From Muribaculaceae bacterium (GTDB taxonomy: Bacteria > Bacteroidota > Bacteroidia > Bacteroidales > Muribaculaceae): a DNA stretch of 64,000 nucleotides. This document shows, piece by piece, positions 1-8,909 of this stretch (position 1 is its first letter; each line of letters begins with the position of its first letter). The stretch covers positions 53,161 through 117,160 of the forward strand of contig JAFLTX010000001.1 of NCBI GenBank assembly GCA_022509145.1, written 5' to 3'. A program made the translations under genes and the position numbers. The notes beneath the pieces are model-generated. The model was given only the letters and a program-made list of their open reading frames with translations, had not been told where the DNA came from and did not search any database.

Positions 1-2
1 TC

Positions 3-1502
3 CCTCATTTCAAGGTGGCCGACACCTACGGGCATACGGCAGTAGTGGAAGGTCTACTGACCCACCGGTATTTCCATGAGCCCGCATTCCGTTTCCGCAT
101 CAACGATATGGACCATCTGATGGTCTACAACACCGACAGCCGCATTAACCCCCGTTGGTATGGAAAGATCTTCGCCTCCGGGCGAGGCGAGGTGGTGGGC
201 GAGCCGGGAAGCGTGACTATAAGTGCCGATGTGGTGACGGACTCCGGGAGCGACTTCACTTTCGTGCTTTCCGACCAGCAGGAGGCCCAGAAATCGCACT
301 TCCTGACCTTCACAGACCGCCGCAAGGAGGAAGAGGAACGCAACCGAGAGGCCGACGAGCGGGAGAAGATACTCAACCGATTCAACTACAACGTTGTCAA
401 TTCTCAGGAGGAGGAATCCGATGTCTTCACTCTTGACCTGCGCGCCTCCGTGACAAACGACATCAAGCTCAACCTCATAATGGACCCGATTGCCGGCGAC
501 AAGATAACCGCCTACGGCGACGGCGCCATGACGATGACATACAGCTCACTCACAGACGAACTGCTCCTATACGGGAAATATACTCTGGAGAAGGGAACGT
601 ATAATTTCTCGTTGCAGGACATCATCCTCAAAGACTTCATCATCAAGCCGGGGAGCTCCATAGCATTCACGGGCGACCCCTACACCGGTATCCTTGACAT
701 CACAGCCGCCTACAGGGTAAACACCAGCCTGACGGAGCTCGACAGCAGTTTCGCCACCGACCGCGAGCTCAACCGCACGAGTGTGCCGGTGGAGGCTTTG
801 CTGATAGTAACCGGAGTGCTCACTTCGCCGAACATCGATTTCGACATAGCTCTCCCAACCGTCACCGAAGAGACCGCGAGAAAGGTGAAAAGCATCATCT
901 CGACAGACGATATGATGAGCCGGCAGGTGCTCTATCTTGTGGCGCTCAACAAGTTCTATCCGCCTGAATATATGGCCACGACCAATTCGGGAGGCGAGTG
1001 GGCGTCGATAGCCTCTTCGACCATCTCTTCTCAGATTCAAAATGCGTTGGGCCAGCTCACAGACAAGGTCACGATAGCGCCGTCGATCCGCAGCGACAAG
1101 GGTGATTTCTCTGATATCGAGTTCGACCTGGCGCTGAGTTCCCAGCTATTTAACAACCGGCTACTGATCAACGGTAACGTGGGATATCGCGATCCTTCAA
1201 ACTCCAACACCACTTTCGTGGGCGATTTCGATCTGGAATATCTTTTGACTAAAAAAGGTAATTGGCGCCTGAAAGCATACAATCATTTTAACGATCAGAA
1301 TTATTACCTGAAGTCGGCGCTCACCACTCAGGGGCTCGGTATCGTATGGCGGAAAGATTTCGGATATCCGGCTTCGGCAGTGCAGACACCGAAGAAAGAG
1401 CCCGTGCGCTCTAAAGAGGAGGAGCCGGCGCCTCAGCCCGAGCAGCCCACCCCAGAACCGGAGCAGCCCACTCCGGTGCCCGAGCAGGCTGACATCGAAT
1501 GA
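3..1502 (+). CDS. TamB-like translocation/assembly protein, C-terminal part (5' end outside window)
   Basis: The frame is open from the first bases of the window, so only the last ~499 codons are present; the GTG at 15 is just an internal in-frame codon. The sequence is beta-rich and repetitive, with stretches such as LLLYGKYTLEKGTYNF and DFDLEYLLTKKGNWRLKAYN that are typical of the TamB (DUF490) C-terminal domain. TamB proteins span the periplasm and help place proteins or lipids in the outer membrane. The last ~40 residues form a Pro/Glu-rich tail with repeated PEQPTP units, which is not part of the usual domain. The call rests on pattern recognition of the C-terminus only; full length and any signal anchor cannot be seen. 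Confidence 0.85.
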   Translation, partial: PHFKVADTYGHTAVVEGLLTHRYFHEPAFRFRINDMDHLMVYNTDSRINPRWYGKIFASGRGEVVGEPGSVTISADVVTDSGSDFTFVLSDQQEAQKSHFLTFTDRRKEEEERNREADEREKILNRFNYNVVNSQEEESDVFTLDLRASVTNDIKLNLIMDPIAGDKITAYGDGAMTMTYSSLTDELLLYGKYTLEKGTYNFSLQDIILKDFIIKPGSSIAFTGDPYTGILDITAAYRVNTSLTELDSSFATDRELNRTSVPVEALLIVTGVLTSPNIDFDIALPTVTEETARKVKSIISTDDMMSRQVLYLVALNKFYPPEYMATTNSGGEWASIASSTISSQIQNALGQLTDKVTIAPSIRSDKGDFSDIEFDLALSSQLFNNRLLINGNVGYRDPSNSNTTFVGDFDLEYLLTKKGNWRLKAYNHFNDQNYYLKSALTTQGLGIVWRKDFGYPASAVQTPKKEPVRSKEEEPAPQPEQPTPEPEQPTPVPEQADIE

Positions 1503-1527
1503 GGCCAACAGAAGAATGAAACCATAA

Positions 1528-1575
1528 AAGAAGGGCCCCTGAGGCGATGAAAGTCGCGCCAGGGGCCTTCGTTAT
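1528..1575. terminator. bidirectional intrinsic terminator between tamB and prs
   Basis: GGCCCCTG at 1534-1541 pairs with CAGGGGCC at 1560-1567, flanked by A-rich sequence on the left and a T-rich stretch on the right. It sits between two convergent genes, so it can serve both. Confidence 0.75.
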
Positions 1576-1592
1576 CTTTGTTAAGACAGGTG

Positions 1593-2543
1593 TCAGAATT
1601 TCTTGAACAAATATTGCGAGGAGATGGATTGGTTGTTGTGGATGCGACGGATCGTGTCTGCAAACAACTTGGCAACTGGGAGGACGATAGCCTTCGGGTT
1701 CTCTTTTCCGTAGGGGATTGAGTCGGTGAAAATCATCTCCGTAAGCTTGCTCTCGATGACTCGAGTTGTGGCGGGGTCGCTCATCACCGCGTGGCTGCAG
1801 AGAGCCCTTACGGTTTTTGCACCCTTTTCGATCAGAAGGTCGGCAGCTTTAGTGATGGTGCCTGCAGTGTCTGATATGTCGTCGATCAAAATCACGTTTT
1901 TATCTTTCACATCGCCAATCACCGTCATAGTCTCCACCACGTTTGCTTTCGCGCGGTTTTTATGGCAGAGCACCAGGGGCACATCGAAATATTTGGCATA
2001 CGAGTTTGCCCTTTTTGCACCGCCGGCATCCGGAGAAGCTATTACCATGTCGGGGATATGTTGGCTTTCGATATAAGGGATGAAGATGGATGAAGCGTAA
2101 AGATGGTCTACGGGAACGTTGAAGAAGCCCTGGATCTGGTCGGCATGGAGGTCCATAGTGATGAGGCGGTTGATGCCGGCCACGCTAAGAAGATCAGCCA
2201 TCAGTTTGGCCGCAATGGAGACGCGAGGCTTATCCTTGCGGTCCTGACGCGCCCAACCAAAGTAGGGGATTACAGCCACGATTGTGGCGGCCGAGGCACG
2301 TTTGGCAGCGTCGATCATGAGCAGGAGCTCCATGAGGTTGTCGCTGTTGGGGAAGGTAGACTGTACGAGATATACCTCGGCGCCACGGATTGACTCCTCG
2401 AAACAAACCTCGAATTCACCGTCGGCAAAACGTTCGATCTTCATCTTGCCCATCTCGATGCCTAAATCTTTACAGATAGCTTCACCAAGGTAGTGACTTT
2501 TAGTGCCTGCAAATACTTTGATTGGCGGTAAATAGCTATTCAT
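1593..2543 (-). CDS. prs: ribose-phosphate pyrophosphokinase
   Basis: Makes PRPP from ribose 5-phosphate and ATP in the cytosol, feeding purine, pyrimidine, histidine, tryptophan and NAD synthesis. At 316 residues it has the normal length for bacterial class I enzymes. The flexible-loop motif WARQDRK lies around residues 97-103, the DLHADQIQGFF stretch at 131-141 and the PRPP-binding loop DDISDTAGT at 221-229. The ATG start lies 26 bp after the stop of the GH13 gene, so the two are probably co-transcribed from the promoter upstream of that gene. No anomaly is visible. Confidence 0.97.
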   Translation of the reverse strand: MNSYLPPIKVFAGTKSHYLGEAICKDLGIEMGKMKIERFADGEFEVCFEESIRGAEVYLVQSTFPNSDNLMELLLMIDAAKRASAATIVAVIPYFGWARQDRKDKPRVSIAAKLMADLLSVAGINRLITMDLHADQIQGFFNVPVDHLYASSIFIPYIESQHIPDMVIASPDAGGAKRANSYAKYFDVPLVLCHKNRAKANVVETMTVIGDVKDKNVILIDDISDTAGTITKAADLLIEKGAKTVRALCSHAVMSDPATTRVIESKLTEMIFTDSIPYGKENPKAIVLPVAKLFADTIRRIHNNQSISSQYLFKKF

Positions 2544-2569
2544 GATGCAATTAAAAAAGTTTATTGTGG

Positions 2570-4321
2570 TTAGTGATTATTCTGATTTTGTTCCCGCAGG
2601 GGAATCACCACGGCGCTTGAGCCGGGAATTTTGATTTTTAAGGGTGTATGGCGCGACACCTCCAGATCGAACGTCTCTCCGAAGAGAAGGTCTTTTGCGC
2701 GGCCTTTGAATTCCGGAAGCCTCGCCATATCGAAGGCGAGCTCCGGGATATGGATTTCTGCAAAACGTTCGTCGCGGCTGAAATTGGCCACAATGAGCAG
2801 GGCCTCGTCCTCGTCGTGGCGCAACCATGCGAAGAGGGAATGCCCGTCGAAACCGGGGCGCCCGTCGTTGGCATACATCAGGTCGAAAAACTCTCCTTCG
2901 CGCAGGGCGGATCGGGAGTTGAGCATCTTCAGAACCTTGGAGAAGAATTTCCGCAGGTTCTTCTCGTGGGGCGTCAAGGCTGATCCGTCGGCCTTCCCGT
3001 CGGAATACCATCGGCGCAGGGAGGCCACGCTCCAATAGTCAAAGATAGTGGTGCGGTTGTTCTGGCCGGCAAAACCTTCGTTGTCGGCGCCCTTTTCGCC
3101 GAGCTCCTGCCCGTAATATATCATAAACGGGCCTTTGGAGATCATGCTCGAAACCACAAGGTGAGGAACGATACGTGCAGCGTCGCCGGCATATTCGGGC
3201 GAGCAGAAGCGCACTTCGTCATGGTTTTCCAGGAAATTGAGCATCTGCGATCCGATGCCGTCTACGGTCTTCCAGCAGTCGGTGAGGCGGGATGCACTCA
3301 GGCCGTGACGCTCAATCCCAACGAGAGTATCATAGAGATTCACCTTGTCATAGAGGTAGTCGAAGCAGCCGTAACCGAGGAAATCGCGATATTGGCCCAC
3401 ATCATAAATTTCTCCTATGAAGATGAGATGCGGGAAATCTTTTTTCAATTCGGGTATCACGTAGTGCCAGAAAGGGAGCGGCACCATGAAGACCATATCG
3501 CAACGGAACCCGTCAACTCCCATTTCGGCCCAATAACGCAAGATGGATGTCATCTTCTTCCACGTATCTGGAATCGGGTCGAAATGTTCTGAGCCATCGG
3601 AGTAATCTTTGCCGTAATTCAGTTTTACGGTCTCATACCAGTCAAACTCGGAGCAGACAGCCGAAAAACAATCGTTTCCCGTGGCCTTTGCTGGAATCTC
3701 TGTGTAGGAGAATTCTTTTGCACCATTACGGGAAACGTGAAATTCTTGATTTTGGATGTAATAATAATTGTTGGAGGGGCTGAAAAACTTTTCGCGGTCG
3801 TCATCTGCGCCGAAGTCGTGCTCGCCTGCCGGGGCTTTGTCGGAATGATAACACCGGGCCGTGTGGTTGGGCACGAAATCAATCAAGACCTTAAGCCCTT
3901 CCTTATGGATCCTTTTTACCGCAGCTTTGAACTCGTCTATGCGTTTCTCCACATTCTCGGCCAAAGCCGGGTCCACGTCGAAATAGTCTTTGATTGCGTA
4001 AGGCGAACCGGCCTCTCCCTTCACGATCTCTTTATGATCCGGCTTGATGCCAAATTCTGAGAAATCTGTCTTGGTGGCGTGTTCGATCACCCCCGTGAGC
4101 CAAAGAGCGTTGACCCCAAGATTTTTAATCCCCTTTATAACCTTTGAAGTGAGATGGTTAAACTTCCCGGAGCCGTTGCGTTCAAGCGAGCCGTAAGGCA
4201 TCGGATCGGGTTCCGGGTTGGTAAGTATGCGGGGGAAAAATTGATAGACAACCAATCTCTCATTCTTCCGGGGAGAGGAATTGAGATGGCTGTCTACGCT
4301 GCTATCAATCCGAGGGGTCAT
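2570..4321 (-). CDS. GH13 alpha-amylase family glycoside hydrolase
   Basis: A 583-residue protein with the four conserved regions of the alpha-amylase (beta/alpha)8 barrel: DFVPNH at 148-153, GFRCD with the nucleophile Asp275, GEIYD with the acid/base Glu304, and ENHDE with Asp368. There is no signal peptide or lipobox, so it is probably cytosolic and acts on glycogen or imported malto-oligosaccharides rather than extracellular starch. A C-terminal beta domain follows the barrel. Exact substrate cannot be read from the sequence. It is the first gene of a likely two-gene unit with prs and has a good Bacteroidetes-type promoter just upstream. Confidence 0.88.
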   Translation of the reverse strand: MTPRIDSSVDSHLNSSPRKNERLVVYQFFPRILTNPEPDPMPYGSLERNGSGKFNHLTSKVIKGIKNLGVNALWLTGVIEHATKTDFSEFGIKPDHKEIVKGEAGSPYAIKDYFDVDPALAENVEKRIDEFKAAVKRIHKEGLKVLIDFVPNHTARCYHSDKAPAGEHDFGADDDREKFFSPSNNYYYIQNQEFHVSRNGAKEFSYTEIPAKATGNDCFSAVCSEFDWYETVKLNYGKDYSDGSEHFDPIPDTWKKMTSILRYWAEMGVDGFRCDMVFMVPLPFWHYVIPELKKDFPHLIFIGEIYDVGQYRDFLGYGCFDYLYDKVNLYDTLVGIERHGLSASRLTDCWKTVDGIGSQMLNFLENHDEVRFCSPEYAGDAARIVPHLVVSSMISKGPFMIYYGQELGEKGADNEGFAGQNNRTTIFDYWSVASLRRWYSDGKADGSALTPHEKNLRKFFSKVLKMLNSRSALREGEFFDLMYANDGRPGFDGHSLFAWLRHDEDEALLIVANFSRDERFAEIHIPELAFDMARLPEFKGRAKDLLFGETFDLEVSRHTPLKIKIPGSSAVVIPLREQNQNNH

Positions 4322-4341
4322 AAATAGGATTGAATTTTTAG

Positions 4342-4372
4342 CAAAATTAAAAAAAAATTCAAAGAAAACAAA
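4342..4372 (-). promoter_or_regulatory. Bacteroidetes-type promoter for the GH13-prs unit
   Basis: Read on the minus strand, TTTG (4369-4372) is followed after 19 bp by TAATTTTG (4342-4349), matching the -33/-7 consensus known from Bacteroides. It lies about 20 bp before the ATG of the GH13 gene. Confidence 0.65.
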
Positions 4373-4474
4373 GAAGAGAGCCGCAGGTCAGAAAAAAAAT
4401 TGTAGACCTTAAAGATTAAGGCCGTATTCAATAAAAATTGGAATTTTTTGAAATTGAGAGGGGAGACCGAAAAA

Positions 4475-5455
4475 TCAGGGACTCAGGATGGAGAGGAGGG
4501 TCTGAAACTTATTGTTTGTCTCCTCCCATTCGGCTTCGGGAGCAGACTGCGCCGTGATTCCACCTCCTGCAAAGAGAGCTGCCTCGGTTGGTGTAAGAAA
4601 GGCGCAGCGCAACGCTACGTAAAAATTGAAATCCCGGTGGCTCACGGGACCCAAGAAGCCTCCGTAGAGCGCGCGCGGACCTTCGTGGCGTTGAATCAGC
4701 TCGAGGGCCAACGTTCGCGGATGCCCTGCCAGAGCCGGTGTGGGTGCAAGGTCGCGCAAAAGTTCCGCCAGGTTTAAATCGGGACTTACCGAGGCGGAGA
4801 TGTCCGTTTTTATATGTTCAATTTTTCCTGCCTGCAAAGTGGTTGGAGAGCCGACTTGCGGTGAGAGTCCTGCATTGCGGAATGCTTCCTCAATATGTGC
4901 AGTCACGATGGCTTGCTCAAGCTTGTTTTTGGTGTCCCACGGGGTTTGTTGGGGCGATACGAGTCGGGTGCCGGCAAGCGCCACTGACGAGAGCCTCGCG
5001 CCGTCGGATTTCAGCAACAATTCCGGCGATGCACCTATCCAAGACCCGAACTCGCGGGTACTGATAAAGAAAACGAACGCATCGGGGTAAGCCGTGCAAA
5101 GATCCCGAAAGGCTTTGTCGGCGTCTATGGGAATTTCCACTTTCAGTCTTCTCGAGGCCACCACTTTCTTACCGGGCGAGCCTTCGAGATTTCTCTTGAT
5201 TTCCTCTATATAGGAGAAATATTCGGGTCTGGAAAGCTCTTTGAAGTCATAAGTTTTTAGATTCCTCTTCAGAACATCGGCAGGAATTGAAGGGAAAGGC
5301 TCAACCAATGAATAGAGTGCCATTCCCTCGATGTCGGCGAAGGGAGATATTGCGAAATCATTTGCTCCCGGGGCGGAAAGTGAGCCGTCAGAACGTTCTG
5401 CTCGGAAAATCCATTTCTCTTGCGCGCCTGGGAGGCGGTAAGCGATTACGTCCAT
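4475..5455 (-). CDS. menF: isochorismate synthase (chorismate-binding family)
   Basis: Converts chorismate to isochorismate, the first step of menaquinone synthesis. The C-terminal half has the family blocks TPALAGHP, RALYGGFLG, LRCAFL and AGGGITAQS followed by an acidic EWEET metal-binding stretch; the mid part contains KVVASRR with the candidate base Lys and LAGTR. At 326 residues it is short for the family, mainly at the N-terminus. Anthranilate or aminodeoxychorismate synthase component I are alternatives, but no amidotransferase gene is near and the men genes at 51.7-56.2 kb lack a menF. Its start follows the MFS stop by only 2 bp, so it is the last gene of a translationally coupled string. 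Confidence 0.82.
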   Translation of the reverse strand: MDVIAYRLPGAQEKWIFRAERSDGSLSAPGANDFAISPFADIEGMALYSLVEPFPSIPADVLKRNLKTYDFKELSRPEYFSYIEEIKRNLEGSPGKKVVASRRLKVEIPIDADKAFRDLCTAYPDAFVFFISTREFGSWIGASPELLLKSDGARLSSVALAGTRLVSPQQTPWDTKNKLEQAIVTAHIEEAFRNAGLSPQVGSPTTLQAGKIEHIKTDISASVSPDLNLAELLRDLAPTPALAGHPRTLALELIQRHEGPRALYGGFLGPVSHRDFNFYVALRCAFLTPTEAALFAGGGITAQSAPEAEWEETNNKFQTLLSILSP

Positions 5456-5457
5456 TC

Positions 5458-6774
5458 TCAGTCTTCCTTTATGGTGGGTTTAATCACCGAAACAGCCACA
5501 AATGTTGCGATGGAGGTGACCATTATAAAACTGAAGAAGAACAGATATCCGGCGCTCAACGTACCCACATTGTCGAATTTATTGAAAAAATCGAAAATCC
5601 AGCCTGCAGCCATTCCCGGAATCATCATGCCAAGCGCCATGAACGCCGTGCAGAAGGCGTAATGCGAGGTCTGACTTTCGCCCGCGCTGAAATACATCAG
5701 GTAAAGCATATAAGCCGTGAACCCGAAGCCGTAGCCGAATTGCTCGATGCCGAGCCCGACGGAAATCCAGAATAGATTGGAGGGTTGGTAGAGGGCGAAA
5801 ATACAATATACGAGGCAGGGGAGGGTGAGCGACAAGGCCATGGGCCAGAGCCACCGTTTAAGGCCACCGCGCGCTACCAGAAGACCCCCGACGATACCTC
5901 CGGCAAGAAGGGCCACCACTCCGACGGTGCCGTTGGCAAACCCCACCTGGGCCGTCGACAGTCCGAGACCTCCGTTTTCAACGCTGTCGAGCAGGAACGG
6001 GCTTACAAGCTTGAGGCACATAGCCTCCGGGAGCCGGTAAAGCAGAATGAAGGTCAAAGCCAGCCAGATATGTTTCTTCCGGAAGAAGGTGAAGAAGGTG
6101 AAGACGAATTCTTTAAGCAGAACCTGGTGGGAGATGTCGGTCCGAGGTTTGTCGGCTGCGGGTCGGGGCAGGGCAAACCTGTCCCAAAGGAAGATGAGGA
6201 GGAATACGGCGGAGAGGAGGATGAATGTGGCCGACCAGGCTGTGGAGACTTCGGCATATTTTATCTCAAGATACCCAGCAAACATAACGATCAGACCTTG
6301 GCCGAGGATGCTGGCGATGCGGTAGAACGTCGAGCGGATACCCACGTAAGCGGCCTGCTGCTTTTCATCGAGTGCAAGCATGTAGAAGCCGTCGGCCGCG
6401 ATATCGTGTGTGGCCGAGCAGAATGCCATGATCCAGAAAAATACGAGGGAGATGAAGAAATAGGCTTTCGAGGTGATGGCTATGGCTACCGAAGCCATTG
6501 CCACAGCTATCAGCAGCTGCATTCCGAGAGTCCACCACCGTTTCGTCTTGATGAGATCCACAAACGGGCTCCAAAACGGTTTTATGACCCACGGCAAGTA
6601 GAGAAGGCCGGTATAAAATGCCATCTCAGTGGGAGGAATCCCCATGTTGGTATACATTATCACCGTGAGCACATTCACGGCGAAATAGGGGAGCCCCTCG
6701 GCTATATATACAGAAGGAATCCAACCCCAGGGACCGAAGGAGCTGGCCTTTGCCGGGGTTGGATTCTGGTTCAT
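5458..6774 (-). CDS. AmpG-like major facilitator permease
   Basis: A 438-residue polytopic membrane protein with about 12 hydrophobic segments; the N-terminus (WGWIPSVYIAEGLPYFAVN) and the helix pair around WVIKPFWSPFVDL match the AmpG/PAT branch of the MFS. AmpG imports anhydromuropeptides released from peptidoglycan for recycling, and acetyl-CoA/PAT-type transporters are relatives, so the cargo is inferred. The gene lies 31 bp after pepO and 2 bp before menF, which suggests one transcript. No truncation is visible. Confidence 0.8.
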   Translation of the reverse strand: MNQNPTPAKASSFGPWGWIPSVYIAEGLPYFAVNVLTVIMYTNMGIPPTEMAFYTGLLYLPWVIKPFWSPFVDLIKTKRWWTLGMQLLIAVAMASVAIAITSKAYFFISLVFFWIMAFCSATHDIAADGFYMLALDEKQQAAYVGIRSTFYRIASILGQGLIVMFAGYLEIKYAEVSTAWSATFILLSAVFLLIFLWDRFALPRPAADKPRTDISHQVLLKEFVFTFFTFFRKKHIWLALTFILLYRLPEAMCLKLVSPFLLDSVENGGLGLSTAQVGFANGTVGVVALLAGGIVGGLLVARGGLKRWLWPMALSLTLPCLVYCIFALYQPSNLFWISVGLGIEQFGYGFGFTAYMLYLMYFSAGESQTSHYAFCTAFMALGMMIPGMAAGWIFDFFNKFDNVGTLSAGYLFFFSFIMVTSIATFVAVSVIKPTIKED

Positions 6775-6805
6775 TTATAGATAGGTTTTAATCTGGAGCG
6801 GGTAA

Positions 6806-8839
6806 TTACCAGATGATCACGCGTTCTTCTTCGGTGCGGAACATGGGATCGCTTTCTTGGATGCCGAACGCTTCAAAGAAAGGAGCGATGTTGCGCAAAG
6901 CAACGTTGACGCGGTTCTCGCCGATTGAATGAACGTCGCTCACTGTCCTCACCTTGATCTCTTCGGGGCGGATGTTCTGAGCCCAGAGGTTGGCGAAGTT
7001 CATATAGAACACCTGAGCCGGTGTGAACCCGTCGATGAGTGCTTCTTCAGAATTGATGTCAACGCCTTTCTTCTTCTGCGAGTCGAGGAAAGCGGTGTAG
7101 GCTATTCTGAGACCGCCCTGGTCGGCGATGTTTTCACCGAGAGTGTATGCGCCGTTGGCGTGGAGGCCGGGGAGCACTTCAACTGCGCTGTATTGGTCCA
7201 CCAGACCTTGCGTGAGCTCCTTGAAGGCTGCTGCGTCTTCTGCGCTCCACCAGTTTTCCATATTTCCCTGAGGATCGAAGAGAGAGCCCTGGTCGTCGAA
7301 GCCGTGGGTGAGTTCGTGACCGATTACCACGCCGATGCCGCCGTAGTTTTCAGCATCGCTCGATTCGGGATCGAAGAAGGGAGCCTGCAGGATTCCGGCC
7401 GGGAATACGATCTCGTTGTTCAGAGGATTGTAGTAGGCGTTGATGGTCTGCGGAGTCATGCCCCATTCGGTACGGTCAACGGGTTTCCCCCATTTCTTGA
7501 GATATTCGTCGGAGTGCCACATGCGGGCGTTGTGAATGTTTGCCCAGTATGAAAGCTCGGGATCCACCTCCATGGTGGTGTAGTCTTTCCATTTGTCGGG
7601 ATAACCGATCTTGACAGTGATGGAGTTGAGCTTCTTCATGGCCTGAACCTTGGTGTCGTCGCTCATCCAGGGAAGATGGATGATGTGTTTGCCGAGCGCG
7701 TTGCGGAGATTTTCCACGAGGTTTTCCATATAAACTTTGGAGCTTTCGGGGAAATATTCATTTACATAGAGCTCGCCGATAGCCTCGCCCATGAGGCCTT
7801 CAACCACACCCTGCACGCGTTTCCAACGCGGTTGCTGCATCTGCACGCCGCTTCTCACCTTGTTGAATTCAAAGTTTGCGTCGGCGAAGGCGTCGGAGAG
7901 GAAGGGTGAAGCACCCTGCACGTATTGCCAGAGATAATAGTCCTTCTTCTCGCGGTCGGAGAGGGAAGCCAGCAGGTTGTCGCCCTGCTTCACGGTGTTC
8001 GGTTCAGTCACGTAGAGCTGGGCCGGAGGTTCGATCCCCATTGTGGTCTTGATAAACTCGGCGATGGCGATGTTGGGATAGAGAGCCTGAGCCTCCTCGA
8101 GGGTCATCAGATTGTCGATGGCCTTGAGGTCGCGGCTTTTCTCGCGTGTCCAGGTAGAGTCGGCGATAAGGGTCTCGATCTTAAGGACGTTTTTGGCGAT
8201 GCGTTTGGCGTCTTTCTTGGAATAGCCTGCGTTCTGCATCTGAGTTTCGATGAGTTTCACGTAAGCATCGCGCACCTTCTTGTTGTCCTTATCCTTGAGC
8301 AGATAATAGTCGCGGTCGCCGAGGCTCAGAGGAGCGCCGCCGATATACATTGCATACTCCGAGCTGTTGTGGAGGTCTTCCTGCGGCATGGCGCTGATGA
8401 AGGGAGAGGCGAAATATTTATGCACCCAGAAGAAGAGGTCCTTCATGTCGGCCGGGGCAGTGTTTTCGATTTTGGCGAGGTCAGCCTTGATGGGGGAGGC
8501 GCCGAGTTGGTTTCTCCTTACGCTGTCCATACCGCTTTCGTAAATCGCGGCAATCTTATATCCGATGGTGCCCGGCTGGGGGTTGGTCTCGCCGATACCC
8601 GTAACGATGCGTTTCACTCTCTCGTCGGTAGAGTCGGTCAGGATGTTGAATTGGCCATAGCGGGCATACTCGGGAGTAAGCGGGTTGGCTTCCATCCATT
8701 TCTGGTTCACGTGTTTGTAGAAATCAACACCGGCGGGATATTCGGGTGAAATACCCTCCTTGTTGAGGCTCTTCAGGTGTTCCGCGCCGGCGTAGAGTCC
8801 GGTGGTGAAGAGCAGGGTCAATAGAAGTAATTTCTTCAT
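6806..8839 (-). CDS. pepO: M13 family zinc metallopeptidase (PepO/neprilysin-like)
   Basis: A 677-residue secreted endopeptidase. A signal peptide (residues 1-18, cleaved near LYAGA) sends it to the periplasm or surface. The zinc site is HELTH at 508-512, the third ligand lies in ENIAD at 569-573 and the substrate-binding segment NAYYNPLNNEIVFPAGIL at 467-484 is intact. The C-terminus ends in the family-typical aromatic Trp. M13 peptidases cut short peptides; in Bacteroidales the physiological substrate is unknown. The gene follows rimO by 70 bp and probably starts the pepO-ampG-menF string. Confidence 0.95.
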   Translation of the reverse strand: MKKLLLLTLLFTTGLYAGAEHLKSLNKEGISPEYPAGVDFYKHVNQKWMEANPLTPEYARYGQFNILTDSTDERVKRIVTGIGETNPQPGTIGYKIAAIYESGMDSVRRNQLGASPIKADLAKIENTAPADMKDLFFWVHKYFASPFISAMPQEDLHNSSEYAMYIGGAPLSLGDRDYYLLKDKDNKKVRDAYVKLIETQMQNAGYSKKDAKRIAKNVLKIETLIADSTWTREKSRDLKAIDNLMTLEEAQALYPNIAIAEFIKTTMGIEPPAQLYVTEPNTVKQGDNLLASLSDREKKDYYLWQYVQGASPFLSDAFADANFEFNKVRSGVQMQQPRWKRVQGVVEGLMGEAIGELYVNEYFPESSKVYMENLVENLRNALGKHIIHLPWMSDDTKVQAMKKLNSITVKIGYPDKWKDYTTMEVDPELSYWANIHNARMWHSDEYLKKWGKPVDRTEWGMTPQTINAYYNPLNNEIVFPAGILQAPFFDPESSDAENYGGIGVVIGHELTHGFDDQGSLFDPQGNMENWWSAEDAAAFKELTQGLVDQYSAVEVLPGLHANGAYTLGENIADQGGLRIAYTAFLDSQKKKGVDINSEEALIDGFTPAQVFYMNFANLWAQNIRPEEIKVRTVSDVHSIGENRVNVALRNIAPFFEAFGIQESDPMFRTEEERVIIW

Positions 8840-8909
8840 GATATTATATTTAGTTTGTTTGTTCTGATTTATTTCTAATTGATTGTAAATATAATTTCTA
8901 TCTGAGTGA

